Shown piece by piece: positions 40,995 through 48,774 of a DNA stretch of 64,000 nt. The notes under the pieces were generated by a model. The model was not told the origin of the DNA. It ran no database searches and was given only the letters and a program-made list of their open reading frames with translations. Source of the DNA: Pantoea sp. Eser (GTDB taxonomy: Bacteria > Pseudomonadota > Gammaproteobacteria > Enterobacterales > Enterobacteriaceae); contig SZZY01000007.1 in the NCBI GenBank assembly GCA_009830035.1, positions 124,001 through 188,000 on the forward strand, read 5' to 3'. The position numbers and the translations under genes are program-made. Position 1 is the stretch's first letter. Each line of letters starts with the position of its first letter.

Positions 40995-42334
40995 GCCTTA
41001 TGCAGTTTAGCGGTCTGCTGGCGGTCTACCTGCTGTTGCTGGGGTTTATTCTGACCCTGACCTGGAGTGAATTTAAGCGCGTGCGTTTTAATTTCCATCT
41101 GTTCTTCACGCTGCTGTTCTTACTGACTTTTTACTTCGGCTTTCCGCTGACCAGCGTGCTGGTGTTCCGCTTTAATGTTGATGTGGTGCCGGTGGCGTCT
41201 CTGCTACAGGCGCTGCTGTCGGCCACCGGATTTTATGCCATCTATTACGTCAGCTATAAGGTCCGACTGCGGCCCGCTAACGCCCCGCCGGCCAAACCTT
41301 GGCTGCAGATGAATCGGGTCGAAACTCATCTGACCTGCGTGATTTTGGCGCTGGTGGCGCTGGGCACCGTGACGGTGTTTTTCATCCACAACGGTTTTCT
41401 GCTGTTTCGCCTGACCGCCTATAACCAGATCTTCTCCAGTGAAGTCTCTGGCGTGGCGCTCAAGCGCTTCTTCTATTTCTTTATTCCGGCGATGCTGATC
41501 CCCTATTTTTTGCGTCCGACACGACGCAACTGGCTGCTGTTTCTGGTGGTGACCGTCGCTTTTGGTCTGCTGAACTACGCGCTGGTCGGCGGGACCCGTG
41601 CCAATATCATTATCGCGTTTGCCCTGTTTCTGTTTATCGGCATCACCCGCGGCTGGATTACCCTGTGGATGCTGGCAACCGCGGGCGTGATGGCGATTGC
41701 CGGTATGTTCTGGCTGGCGCTGCGCCGGTATAACCTCGACGTGATGGGTGATGAAGCCTTTTATACCTTTCTCTACCTGACGCGTGATACCTTCTCGCCG
41801 TGGGAGAACCTAGCATTACTGCTGGATAACTATGCCAAAATTGAGTTCCAGGGGCTGGCACCGCTCTGGCGTGACTTTCATGTGTTTATTCCCTGCTGGC
41901 TGTGGCCGGATCGTCCGCTGGCGGTGCTGAACAGCGCTAACTACTTCACCTGGGAAGTGCTGAATAACCATTCGGGACTGGCGATCTCGCCGACGCTGCT
42001 CGGTTCGCTGGTGGTGATGGGCGGCGTCTGGGCGATTCCGATCGGTGCGGTAGCGGTGGGGATGATGATTAAAGTCTTCGATGCACTCTATGCGCGTGGC
42101 TGTCAGGAAACCAATCGCTACAGCGGGGCTATTCTGCAAAGTTTCTGTTTTGGCGCGGTGTTCAACATGATCGTGCTGGCGCGTGAAGGTCTGGATGCAT
42201 TTGGCTCACGCGTGGTGTTTTTCGCTATTATTTTTGCCGCCTGTCTGGGGGTGGCTAAATTACTATTTTGGTTATTGGATCGCGCCGGTTTAATTCGCGA
42301 CCGCAGCGAGCGGGTGCTGCATAGCCCCTCCTGA
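40991..42334 (+). CDS. wzyE: ECA polymerase WzyE
   Basis: Multi-spanning inner-membrane polymerase that joins ECA trisaccharide repeats in the periplasm. 447 aa, about 11 TM helices, start [19 protein letters not shown]. Conserved blocks: [55 protein letters not shown] and [20 protein letters not shown]. It overlaps wecF by 4 bp. Confidence 0.97.
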   Translation: MSLMQFSGLLAVYLLLLGFILTLTWSEFKRVRFNFHLFFTLLFLLTFYFGFPLTSVLVFRFNVDVVPVASLLQALLSATGFYAIYYVSYKVRLRPANAPPAKPWLQMNRVETHLTCVILALVALGTVTVFFIHNGFLLFRLTAYNQIFSSEVSGVALKRFFYFFIPAMLIPYFLRPTRRNWLLFLVVTVAFGLLNYALVGGTRANIIIAFALFLFIGITRGWITLWMLATAGVMAIAGMFWLALRRYNLDVMGDEAFYTFLYLTRDTFSPWENLALLLDNYAKIEFQGLAPLWRDFHVFIPCWLWPDRPLAVLNSANYFTWEVLNNHSGLAISPTLLGSLVVMGGVWAIPIGAVAVGMMIKVFDALYARGCQETNRYSGAILQSFCFGAVFNMIVLAREGLDAFGSRVVFFAIIFAACLGVAKLLFWLLDRAGLIRDRSERVLHSPS

Positions 42335-42359
42335 TTAACCTCTGGGATTGACGGAAGAT

Positions 42360-43100
42360 ATGACAAAGTTACCTGACTCGCCGCAGTACCTGATTCGCGG
42401 CGTCGCGCTGTATGGCTTCGACAATATGCCGTCGGCGGTGGATTTTTTAATGCCGCCGCAGGGCGTGCGGAGCGGCATCTTAGTCGCCATCAATGCAGAA
42501 AAGATTCTGACTGCCGAACAGGATGAGGGATTACGTAACCTGTTAACCCAGGCGGAGTTCGCTTATTCGGACGGCATCAGTATCGTTCGTTCAATCCGTA
42601 AAAAATACCCGCAGGCATCGGTACAGCGCATTGCTGGCGCAGACTTATGGGAAGCGCTGATGGAGCGGGCCGGACGTGAGGGTACCCCGGTATTTCTGAT
42701 CGGCGGGCGTCAGGCGGTGCTGGATAAAACCTGTGACAAGCTGCGTCGTCAGTGGAATGTGATCATTGTCGGGGCGCAGGATGGCCATTTTGCGCCAGCC
42801 GATCAGGATGTGCTGTTTGCCCGCGTGGCCGCCAGCGGTGCGAAGCTGGTGACGGTTGCGCTGGGTTCACCCCGCCAGGAGCTGTTAATGCTGGCGTGCC
42901 GCGCCCACTGGCCTGATGCGCTCTATATGGGCGTTGGTGGCACCTACGATGTTTTCACCGGCCATGTGAAGCGTGCACCTAAAATCTGGCAGCGGCTGGG
43001 ACTGGAATGGCTCTATCGACTGATTAGGCAACCAAGCCGCTGGCGCAGGCAATTAAAACTGCTTAAATATTTGCGCTACCACTGGCGCGGCGATCTCTGA
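42360..43100 (+). CDS. wecG: UDP-ManNAcA transferase WecG
   Basis: GT26 (WecB/TagA/CpsF) enzyme adding ManNAcA to ECA lipid I. 246 aa from the ATG at 42360, the same as E. coli; a TTG at 42348 would add four residues, but GGAAG at 42353 fits the [46 protein letters not shown] and [19 protein letters not shown] are the family signatures. It is the last ECA gene; I see no clear terminator before the tRNA promoter. Confidence 0.97.
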   Translation: MTKLPDSPQYLIRGVALYGFDNMPSAVDFLMPPQGVRSGILVAINAEKILTAEQDEGLRNLLTQAEFAYSDGISIVRSIRKKYPQASVQRIAGADLWEALMERAGREGTPVFLIGGRQAVLDKTCDKLRRQWNVIIVGAQDGHFAPADQDVLFARVAASGAKLVTVALGSPRQELLMLACRAHWPDALYMGVGGTYDVFTGHVKRAPKIWQRLGLEWLYRLIRQPSRWRRQLKLLKYLRYHWRGDL

Positions 43101-43208
43101 TATTGCTGATTAATGCCGCATTTTGACCCGTCAGGCAGTGAGAAATGCACTATTTGTCGACGAAATGCACAAAGCGCAATCAAACGCGTTTTTTTATTGA
43201 AAAAGCTC

Positions 43209-43237
43209 TAGACACGATGGGCGCTTATCTCTAGTAT
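43209..43237 (+). promoter_or_regulatory. Promoter of the argX-hisR-leuT-proM tRNA operon
   Basis: TAGACA (43209-43214), 17 bp, TAGTAT (43232-43237), then a GC-rich stretch typical of stringently controlled stable-RNA promoters. tRNA-Arg begins 22 bp downstream. Two GAAATGCAC direct repeats lie upstream (about 43141 and 43161). Confidence 0.7.
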
Positions 43238-43258
43238 GCACATCCGCAACGGCGCTAC

Positions 43259-43335
<77 letters not shown>

Positions 43336-43436
43336 TATTGTTTGTGCACATGAGCTTCGGTGGTTTGATTTACCGCGTTAGTTGGCAGTAAAGATTTAGA
43401 TGCTGCAGTTTTTAAACTTGTAACATTCGGTACAGT

Positions 43437-43513
43437 GGTGGCTATAGCTCAGTTGGTAGAGCCCTGGATTGTGATTCCAGTTGTCGTGGGTTCGAGTCCC
43501 ATTAGCCACCCCA
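43437..43513 (+). tRNA. hisR: tRNA-His (GTG)
   Basis: 77 nt including the G-1 that marks tRNA-His (GGTGGCTATAG) and encoded CCA. The anticodon loop TTGTGAT lies in CTGGA/TCCAG. 101 bp after tRNA-Arg, within the same operon. Confidence 0.98.
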
Positions 43514-43529
43514 TATTTTGCTGGGATAC

Positions 43530-43616
43530 GCGAAGGTGGCGGAATTGGTAGACGCGCTAGCTTCAGGTGTTAGTGTCTTAACGGACGTGAGGGTTCAAGT
43601 CCCTCTCTTCGCACCA
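43530..43616 (+). tRNA. leuT: tRNA-Leu (CAG)
   Basis: 87 nt, class II with a long variable arm, encoded CCA. Anticodon CAG in the loop TTCAGGT. 16 bp after tRNA-His. Confidence 0.98.
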
Positions 43617-43636
43617 GGCAAAACAATTAAAAAAAT

Positions 43637-43713
43637 CGGCGAGTAGCGCAGCTTGGTAGCGCAACTGGTTTGGGACCAGTGGGTCGGAGGTTCGAATCCT
43701 CTCTCGCCGACCA
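43637..43713 (+). tRNA. proM: tRNA-Pro (TGG)
   Basis: 77 nt with encoded CCA. Acceptor CGGCGAG/CTCGCCG, anticodon TGG in TTTGGGA. Last complete tRNA of the operon; its 3' end is duplicated 161 bp downstream. Confidence 0.98.
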
Positions 43714-43719
43714 TTTTAG

Positions 43720-43748
43720 AAACCTGTCTGAAAAGACAGGTTTTTTTT
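43720..43748 (+). terminator. Terminator after tRNA-Pro (copy 1)
   Basis: AACCTGTCT-gaaa-AGACAGGTT followed by T8, directly behind the tRNA-Pro CCA. A near-identical copy follows the tail duplicate at 43883. Confidence 0.95.
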
Positions 43749-43771
43749 CGTCCGTAGTAAAAGAGGATGAG

Positions 43772-43851
43772 AACCTCCGCAGGAGGTTTGAGCCGAGCGC
43801 AGCGAGACAACGTTGCTTCAGCAACGGCCCGCAGGGCAGGCTCGCAGAGCC
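43772..43851 (+). other. Chain of four short hairpins behind the tRNA operon
   Basis: Four consecutive perfect stem-loops: AACCTCC-gca-GGAGGTT (43772-43788), CGTTGC-ttca-GCAACG (43811-43826), GCCC-gca-GGGC (43827-43837) and GGCTC-gca-GAGCC (43839-43851). Three share the loop GCA. The first ends in GGAGGTTTGAGCC, which resembles the tRNA T-arm GGAGGTTCGAATCC. The block lies between the two terminator copies. Read-through transcription would give a strongly folded RNA; function unknown. Confidence 0.8.
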
Positions 43852-43855
43852 AGGT

Positions 43856-43909
43856 AATCCTCTCTCGCCGATCATTTCTAGAAACCTGTCTGAAAAGACA
43901 GGTTTTTTT
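43856..43909 (+). repeat. Duplicate of the tRNA-Pro 3' end plus terminator
   Basis: AATCCTCTCTCGCCGA matches tRNA-Pro positions 43695-43710 exactly. It is followed by TCATTTC in place of CCATTT, and then by a second copy of the terminator (stem 43883-43904, T7). The CCA is changed (TCA) and no tRNA body precedes it, so this is a tail remnant. Such tails arise by tRNA-gene duplication and loss or by integration at tRNA 3' ends; no integrase is nearby. Confidence 0.9.
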
Positions 43910-43938
43910 CGTCTGCCGTTCAATGCCAAAGCGGGTTG

Positions 43939-43956
43939 CGTCGCTATCCTGAGACA
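43939..43956 (+). promoter_or_regulatory. GlrR-like site 1 upstream of glmZ
   Basis: CGTC-N10-GACA, one mismatch from the TGTC-N10-GACA motif reported for GlrR, the response regulator that activates sigma-54 promoters of glmY/glmZ. It lies about 207 bp upstream of the predicted start. Confidence 0.65.
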
Positions 43957-44001
43957 GATAACCCTTTGATTTTATAACAATGCCAGGCGATTACACCCGG
44001 C

Positions 44002-44019
44002 TGTCTCCAGTAAGAGACA
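44002..44019 (+). promoter_or_regulatory. GlrR-like site 2 upstream of glmZ
   Basis: TGTC-tccagtaaga-GACA, an exact match to the GlrR motif, about 145 bp upstream of the predicted glmZ start, the usual distance for a sigma-54 enhancer. Confidence 0.85.
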
Positions 44020-44033
44020 GCGAAGCGGGCTGG

Positions 44034-44051
44034 TGTCGCTGAATACCGACA
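44034..44051 (+). promoter_or_regulatory. GlrR-like site 3 upstream of glmZ
   Basis: TGTC-gctgaatacc-GACA, a second exact match, 32 bp (about three helical turns) downstream of site 2 and therefore on the same face of the DNA. AT-rich DNA between this site and the promoter (44090-44130) could bind IHF. Confidence 0.85.
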
Positions 44052-44135
44052 CTCGCGGCAGGCTGCCCACGTCATCTTATCCTGCATCATTATTAAAAGG
44101 CTGATTTAAAAAGGCTTTAAAAATGAAATCTAAGC

Positions 44136-44151
44136 TGGCATGAATTATGCA
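44136..44151 (+). promoter_or_regulatory. Sigma-54 promoter of glmZ
   Basis: TGGCAtgaattaTGCA: GG at 44137-44138 and GC at 44149-44150, separated by exactly 10 bp, fit the -24/-12 consensus. The predicted start falls on the G at 44163, the first base of GlmZ as aligned to E. coli. Confidence 0.9.
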
Positions 44152-44162
44152 TTAATGAATTT

Positions 44163-44367
44163 GTAGATGCTAATTCCACCTCCACCTCTTATGTTTGCTG
44201 ATGCAACATAAACTTGGGAATGATGCAGAGCCAATTCTAGGGTACCTGTTGTCTGTCTGCCTGTATCGCGAAAGTCTTAGAGGGTTAACAGACACCACGT
44301 TGAGTCAGGTTCCTCCCGGTTGTCTTACCGACCTGATCTTACACCTGCCAATGGCAGGTGTTTTTTT
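44163..44367 (+). ncRNA. glmZ: Small RNA GlmZ
   Basis: ~205-nt Hfq-binding sRNA that base-pairs with the glmS leader and activates glucosamine-6-phosphate synthase translation; RapZ/RNase E inactivates it unless GlmY sequesters RapZ. It begins GTAGATGCTAATTCCA, keeps CTCTTATGTT, GGGAATGATGCAGAGCC, and CAGACACCACGTTGAGTC in the glmS-pairing region, and ends in CACCTGCC-aat-GGCAGGTG-T7. Location upstream of hemY matches E. coli. Expression is controlled by the sigma-54 promoter and GlrR-like sites just upstream. Confidence 0.94.
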
Positions 44368-44398
44368 ATCTGCGGTTTGCTGCAGGCTGGCAGTCAAT

Positions 44399-44418
44399 GC
44401 CGGGCAAGCCCGGCTTTT
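44399..44418. terminator. Hairpin at the hemY 3' end
   Basis: GCCGGGC-aa-GCCCGGC-TTTT between the GlmZ terminator and hemY. It has a U tract on the + strand, and the stem can also fold in transcripts arriving from hemY on the minus strand. Confidence 0.75.
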
Positions 44419-44436
44419 ATCTTTCTCTCCAGCCAA

Positions 44437-45633
44437 TCAGGCGCCGGGATTGTTCTTCAGCGTCAGCAATAAGCCTTCACGACGCATCTTTGCCGCTTCT
44501 TCCGGGCGACGCAGACGATCGTATACATCCGCCAGCCAGGCATAGTCAAACGCATCAGGACGCTGTGCCAGCGCCTGCTGCAGCGCTTCGGCCGCCCGTT
44601 GCCATTCACCATGACGCATCAACAGCTGACCCAGCGTACTGTGCAGCAGCGGCGTAGCACCATGCTGTTTAATCTGCTGGCGTAGCGCTTTCTCCAGCAC
44701 CTCCGGATTCCCGCTCTTAATGCGCGGCATCAGCAGCACCAGCCGATCATCGTAGTGGCGTTTCAGCCCCTCCAGCACGATTGACTGTGCGGTATCGTGA
44801 TCGTCACACTCAATCAGGTGGTCAGCCATCGCGACCTGCAACGTGGTTTCCTGACGGGTTTTGCGGCTCAGATTGCCCCACCAGCGCTTCAGTCCATCGC
44901 TACCCTGATCGGCCATCGCCTGACTCATCAGGCCCAGCCAGGCCTGTTGCTGCAGGGCAGTGCGGTTATCGTCGTCGCCGACCTGCGCTTTCTGCATTGC
45001 CGGCAGAATATCAAGCAGGGCGCTCCAGCCGCCGGTACGAATATAAGCCTGCTCGGCCAGGCGCAGCACTTCAGGATGGCGCGGTGCCACTTCCAGTAAA
45101 CGATCGATGCTGTGACGCGCGGCGTGATCTTCATTACGCGCCAGCTGAATACGCGCACGGGCAATTTCCACCGGAATGGTGTTGCTGTCTGACAGTTCAG
45201 CCGCCCGCTCCAGATGCTGATTGGCGCGGACTTCATCACCGCGCTGCTGTGCTGCTTCCGCCGCCAGCAGGTAGTTGGCGACCGGCACATCGGCATGATC
45301 GGCATCTTTAGACAGCAGTTTTTCAACCTGACGATGGTCGCCTTCCGCCAGCTTCATCAGCGCGGATTGAGTATGATGCTGGGCGCGACGACGTTTACGG
45401 CCGGTAAACCAGCCGCGGGTACGGGCACCGGTATGCAGTACGCGGCGCAGCAGCCATTCCACGGCCAGAATCACCAGCAGACTGACGATCAGAATAATCA
45501 CCAGCCCGGTAACGCTGGTTTCGATATTCCAGTTATCGGTCTGAATCAGCACGTAGCCCTGATGGCCGGCGATCATCGGTCCCAGCACCACGCCAGCAAT
45601 CAGCAGGATAAAGAGGATAAATACCTTAAGCAT
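44437..45633 (-). CDS. hemY: Heme-pathway membrane protein HemY
   Basis: 398 aa, the E. coli length. N-terminal membrane segments (LKVFILFILLIAGVVLGPMI and LVIILIVSLLVILAVEWLL) are followed by a cytoplasmic TPR-rich domain (LLAAEAAQQRGDEVRANQHL; HPEVLRLAEQAYIRTG). Enterobacterial HemY is not the Bacillus protoporphyrinogen oxidase; its role, thought to be scaffolding of late heme enzymes, is unsettled. Last gene of hemCDXY, 2 bp after hemX. Confidence 0.96.
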   Translation of the reverse strand: MLKVFILFILLIAGVVLGPMIAGHQGYVLIQTDNWNIETSVTGLVIILIVSLLVILAVEWLLRRVLHTGARTRGWFTGRKRRRAQHHTQSALMKLAEGDHRQVEKLLSKDADHADVPVANYLLAAEAAQQRGDEVRANQHLERAAELSDSNTIPVEIARARIQLARNEDHAARHSIDRLLEVAPRHPEVLRLAEQAYIRTGGWSALLDILPAMQKAQVGDDDNRTALQQQAWLGLMSQAMADQGSDGLKRWWGNLSRKTRQETTLQVAMADHLIECDDHDTAQSIVLEGLKRHYDDRLVLLMPRIKSGNPEVLEKALRQQIKQHGATPLLHSTLGQLLMRHGEWQRAAEALQQALAQRPDAFDYAWLADVYDRLRRPEEAAKMRREGLLLTLKNNPGA

Positions 45634-45635
45634 GC

Positions 45636-46769
45636 TTAGCCTCCCTGCTGATTAGCAGCGGCAGAGGGTTGCGCTAACAGGTTCCGCACGCGGGTTTGCA
45701 TCAGCTGCTCAAGTAACGGCTGGCTTTCGAGGTTGTCCGGCAGATCCATATTGATGCTCTGCTGGCTCAGCTCATCCAGCTGGGCGAGAAACGCTTTGGT
45801 GGCGGCATCATTGGTATCGTACCAGGCGCGAACCCAGGCGGAGACGGTGTCGATCGACTGTTTGTAGATCTCATCCTGATGACGCGGAACCGCCTGAGCG
45901 GCAATCAGCAGACGGGAACGAATGTTCTCACGCAGATAAACATCCTGATTGGGTGCCAGCAGCGGTTGTGCGGTGTTATCACGGCGACGGATGGTAATGA
46001 AGTCATCCATAAAGTTGTGCCAGCTTTTCACCAGGTTCTGCCGCCATTCGCGCACTGAACCTGACAGCTCACCGCCGTCGCTGTCCATCGGCGCATCATC
46101 GCTGTCGTTGTCGGCCAGACGCAGATTATCGACATTGTTCGATAGCTGATTCAGCTTCAGGATCACACCGTCATAGTCGACCTGACCGACCGACGAGAGG
46201 GTGCTTATATCCTGGGTTAACGCGCGACGGACATTCATCACGCTCGGGTCGTTCATGTCAGCCAGGCTGGCATCGGCGCTTTTCAGCAGCGCGGCGGCAG
46301 TGGTGACATCCTGATCGCTCCACAGTTTGCGACCCGCCAGTTTCACCAGATAATCCGCCTGCGCCAGCAACCAGCTGCGCACGTCGTTGCCTGAAATAAC
46401 CGCCACTTTCTCACGCAGCGTTTCCAGCTCTTTGGCGGATGCGCCCTGTTGAGCTTCCGCCTTCTGCAGCGCTGTTTCGGTGTTGCTCAGCTGCTGCGTT
46501 AGCTGCTGTTTGTCGTTACTGGCCTGCTGCTGAAGCGCGCTAAGCTGTTCGCTCAGGCGCTGGTTGGTTTGTGCCTGTAAATCAGCCTGATGTTTCCCAT
46601 TAAGGTATAAACCTGCACCAATCGCCAGCGCAATGACGATCGCAACCGCACCCAGCACCATGCCACCGTTTTTTGCTTTACGGGGTGGTGTGGCGTTGCT
46701 GGCAGCAGAGCGGTCGACCGCTGGGGTGGTTTCTTCAACCATGGCGGAGGAGTCTTTTTGTTCCGTCAT
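45636..46769 (-). CDS. hemX: HemX family protein
   Basis: 377 aa. A cytoplasmic N-terminus ([20 protein letters not shown]), one TM helix ([20 protein letters not shown]), a Gln-rich coiled coil (about residues 65-120) and a periplasmic domain with [20 protein letters not shown]. Once annotated as a uroporphyrinogen methyltransferase, but no methyltransferase motif is seen; function unknown. I chose the MTEQ start as in E. coli; an in-frame start three codons earlier is possible. Confidence 0.95.
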   Translation of the reverse strand: MTEQKDSSAMVEETTPAVDRSAASNATPPRKAKNGGMVLGAVAIVIALAIGAGLYLNGKHQADLQAQTNQRLSEQLSALQQQASNDKQQLTQQLSNTETALQKAEAQQGASAKELETLREKVAVISGNDVRSWLLAQADYLVKLAGRKLWSDQDVTTAAALLKSADASLADMNDPSVMNVRRALTQDISTLSSVGQVDYDGVILKLNQLSNNVDNLRLADNDSDDAPMDSDGGELSGSVREWRQNLVKSWHNFMDDFITIRRRDNTAQPLLAPNQDVYLRENIRSRLLIAAQAVPRHQDEIYKQSIDTVSAWVRAWYDTNDAATKAFLAQLDELSQQSINMDLPDNLESQPLLEQLMQTRVRNLLAQPSAAANQQGG

Positions 46770-46794
46770 ATGTGGCACATCCCATTGTTAAAGT

Positions 46795-47523
46795 TCAGCG
46801 TAACGCGCGCAACAGCGCATCGTTATCGGCACCATCGGCTACCTGAATATCCTGCCAACCCAATCCTGCGGCCAGGGTAGCCAAACGTTCACTGACGACA
46901 ATCAGTCGGCAGTTGAGCAGCCATTCCTCGCGATAAATCACGGGGAACAGCGAAAAAAGCTGTTGTAACATTTCTCCACTGGTCACCACCAGCACCGAGA
47001 CGCCGCGATCGCGCCATCGCCGGCCTTCTGTCGCACCGTTATAGTGTTTCTGACAGCGCTGATAGCAGGCGGCAAATGACACCTCTGCGCCGCGTTGCGT
47101 TAAGGTCTCCGCCAGCAGCTCCCGGCCGGGGTTACCGCGCAAAATCAGGGCACACTTATGGGCGACCTGCTGCAGCGTGTTTAAATGGATTAACTCTTCA
47201 CTGGTTTCATGCGCATGCGGCCAGGTCACCTGCTGACCACTGACGGTATGGAACGCCAGCGCAGTGGATCGACCAATTGCATAATAGTCCAGCCCGGCGG
47301 GCCACGCTGTGACAGCGTGTTGAGCGTAGTGGATAACCTGCTGCGACAGGATAAAAACCAGATCGCCAGGTTGCAGTTCGGCTAACTTTTGCGGCAGATG
47401 AGGCAGATCGACGCCCGGCGCGAATTCAATCAGCGGCAGGCTCCAGGCCTGCTTATCCAGCGCATGCAGGCGCGATACCAGCTCTGCTGCGGCGGGTTCC
47501 GGACGCGTCACCAGAATGGTCAT
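46795..47523 (-). CDS. hemD: Uroporphyrinogen-III synthase HemD
   Basis: Closes and inverts ring D of hydroxymethylbilane to give uroporphyrinogen III. 242 aa (E. coli 246), start [19 protein letters not shown]. Weakly conserved family, but [27 protein letters not shown] and [11 protein letters not shown] match enteric HemD. Start overlaps the hemC stop, as is usual. Confidence 0.96.
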   Translation of the reverse strand: MTILVTRPEPAAAELVSRLHALDKQAWSLPLIEFAPGVDLPHLPQKLAELQPGDLVFILSQQVIHYAQHAVTAWPAGLDYYAIGRSTALAFHTVSGQQVTWPHAHETSEELIHLNTLQQVAHKCALILRGNPGRELLAETLTQRGAEVSFAACYQRCQKHYNGATEGRRWRDRGVSVLVVTSGEMLQQLFSLFPVIYREEWLLNCRLIVVSERLATLAAGLGWQDIQVADGADNDALLRALR

Positions 47524-48461
47524 GCCGGCGGCTGCCCTTGGTAAACTTCACGCAGGATCTCACGCGCGCCGCCGTTCAGCAGCTCCTCGGCGAGTGAAAT
47601 GCCCATCTGTTCTGCCTGAGCGCGCGGCCCACGGCGCTCGCCGCTGACCATCACGCTGCCATCCGGCGCACCGACCATGCCGCGCAGCCAGAGCTCATCG
47701 CCTTCCAGCACCGCGAAGCTGCCGGTGGGCACCTGACAACCGCCTTCTAAACGGGTATTCATGGCGCGTTCTGCTTTGACGCAGACAGCAGTGTCAACGT
47801 GGTTTAACGCCTGCAACAGGCTGATTAATTGGCTGTCGTTCAGACGGCATTCAATGCCGATCGCGCCCTGACCGACCGCGGGCAGGGAGACATCTGCAGG
47901 CAGGGCCTGACGGATCCGGTCTTCCAGTCCGAGGCGTTTCAGCCCGGCGACGGCCAGAATAATGGCGTCATAATCGCCGGCATCGATTTTGCCGAGTCGG
48001 GTACCGACATTACCGCGCAACGAACGGATCACCAGATCCGGGCGACGGGTGCTAATCTGACACTGACGGCGCAGGCTGGAGGTGCCGACGACCGCACTGT
48101 GCGGCAGGGCATCAATAGAGTCATAGTGATGAGAAACGAACGCATCGCGCGGATCATCGCGCTCACAAATGGTGACCAGACCCAGACCGGCAGGGAAATC
48201 GACCGGCACATCTTTCATTGAGTGCACCGCCATGTCGGCCCGGCCATCCAGCATCGCCTGTTCGAGTTCTTTGACAAACAGCCCCTTGCCGCCCACTTTT
48301 GCCAGCGGCGTATCAAGGATAATGTCACCTTTGGTGACCATCGGCACCAGCTCAACCTGCAGGCCCGGATGGGCGCTCATCAGGCGTTGCTGTACATAAT
48401 GTGCCTGCCATAATGCCAGCGGGCTTTGTCTTGTAGCAATTCTGAAAATTTTGTCTAACAT
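47520..48461 (-). CDS. hemC: Hydroxymethylbilane synthase HemC
   Basis: Polymerizes four porphobilinogens. 313 aa from [20 protein letters not shown], the E. coli length; four upstream in-frame residues are not needed. The active-site Asp in [12 protein letters not shown] and the dipyrromethane-cofactor cysteine in [14 protein letters not shown] are intact, as are SSLRRQCQ and SLRGNVGTR. First gene of hemCDXY, divergent from cyaA. Confidence 0.98.
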   Translation of the reverse strand: MLDKIFRIATRQSPLALWQAHYVQQRLMSAHPGLQVELVPMVTKGDIILDTPLAKVGGKGLFVKELEQAMLDGRADMAVHSMKDVPVDFPAGLGLVTICERDDPRDAFVSHHYDSIDALPHSAVVGTSSLRRQCQISTRRPDLVIRSLRGNVGTRLGKIDAGDYDAIILAVAGLKRLGLEDRIRQALPADVSLPAVGQGAIGIECRLNDSQLISLLQALNHVDTAVCVKAERAMNTRLEGGCQVPTGSFAVLEGDELWLRGMVGAPDGSVMVSGERRGPRAQAEQMGISLAEELLNGGAREILREVYQGQPPA

Positions 48462-48774
48462 GCTGTTAACCATTTTGATCGTTCACTGAATATCCTATCA
48501 TCTATGAGGGAATGCTGTCAGTTTCAACGGATTGAAAACGGCCTGCTCGCGGATTAGGCCCGATTTATCAAGTCTCATTTGATACCGGTGCTGAAAAGGC
48601 GGGAAGCCAGTAAGAACGTGCTAAATTGTTAAGTAGCGCAACTTTCTTTACGGTCAATCTGCCGAGTGTTAGATTGATCACGTTTCCAGCAATAATCTGC
48701 CCACTTTTTCACTTTATAAGCGGCAGATGGTGGAAACAGGGTGCTTAAACACTGGGACAATCAGGCGAAACGTC
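48462..48774. other. hemC-cyaA divergent control region
   Basis: 313 bp with no gene, containing the promoters of hemCDXY (leftward) and cyaA (rightward) and the CRP site listed separately. The layout matches E. coli, where several cyaA promoters lie here. Exact -35/-10 boxes were not assigned. Confidence 0.6.
48667..48682 (+). promoter_or_regulatory. CRP site at the cyaA promoter
   Basis: TGTTAGATTGATCACG, with flanking bases, is almost identical to the E. coli cyaA P2 CRP site (TGTTAAATTGATCACG). There cAMP-CRP represses cyaA, a negative feedback on cAMP synthesis; the same is inferred here. Confidence 0.85.

Noticed and set aside
43595..43929. Minus-strand open frames opposite tRNA-Pro and the hairpin chain
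   Set aside because: They are antisense to the tRNA, its tail duplicate and two terminators; the [18 protein letters not shown] protein is a well-known false prediction from tRNA-Pro sequence.
44195..44657. Open frames across glmZ and the hemY end on the + strand
   Set aside because: They cover the GlmZ sRNA and the antisense of hemY, with no family resemblance or ribosome site.
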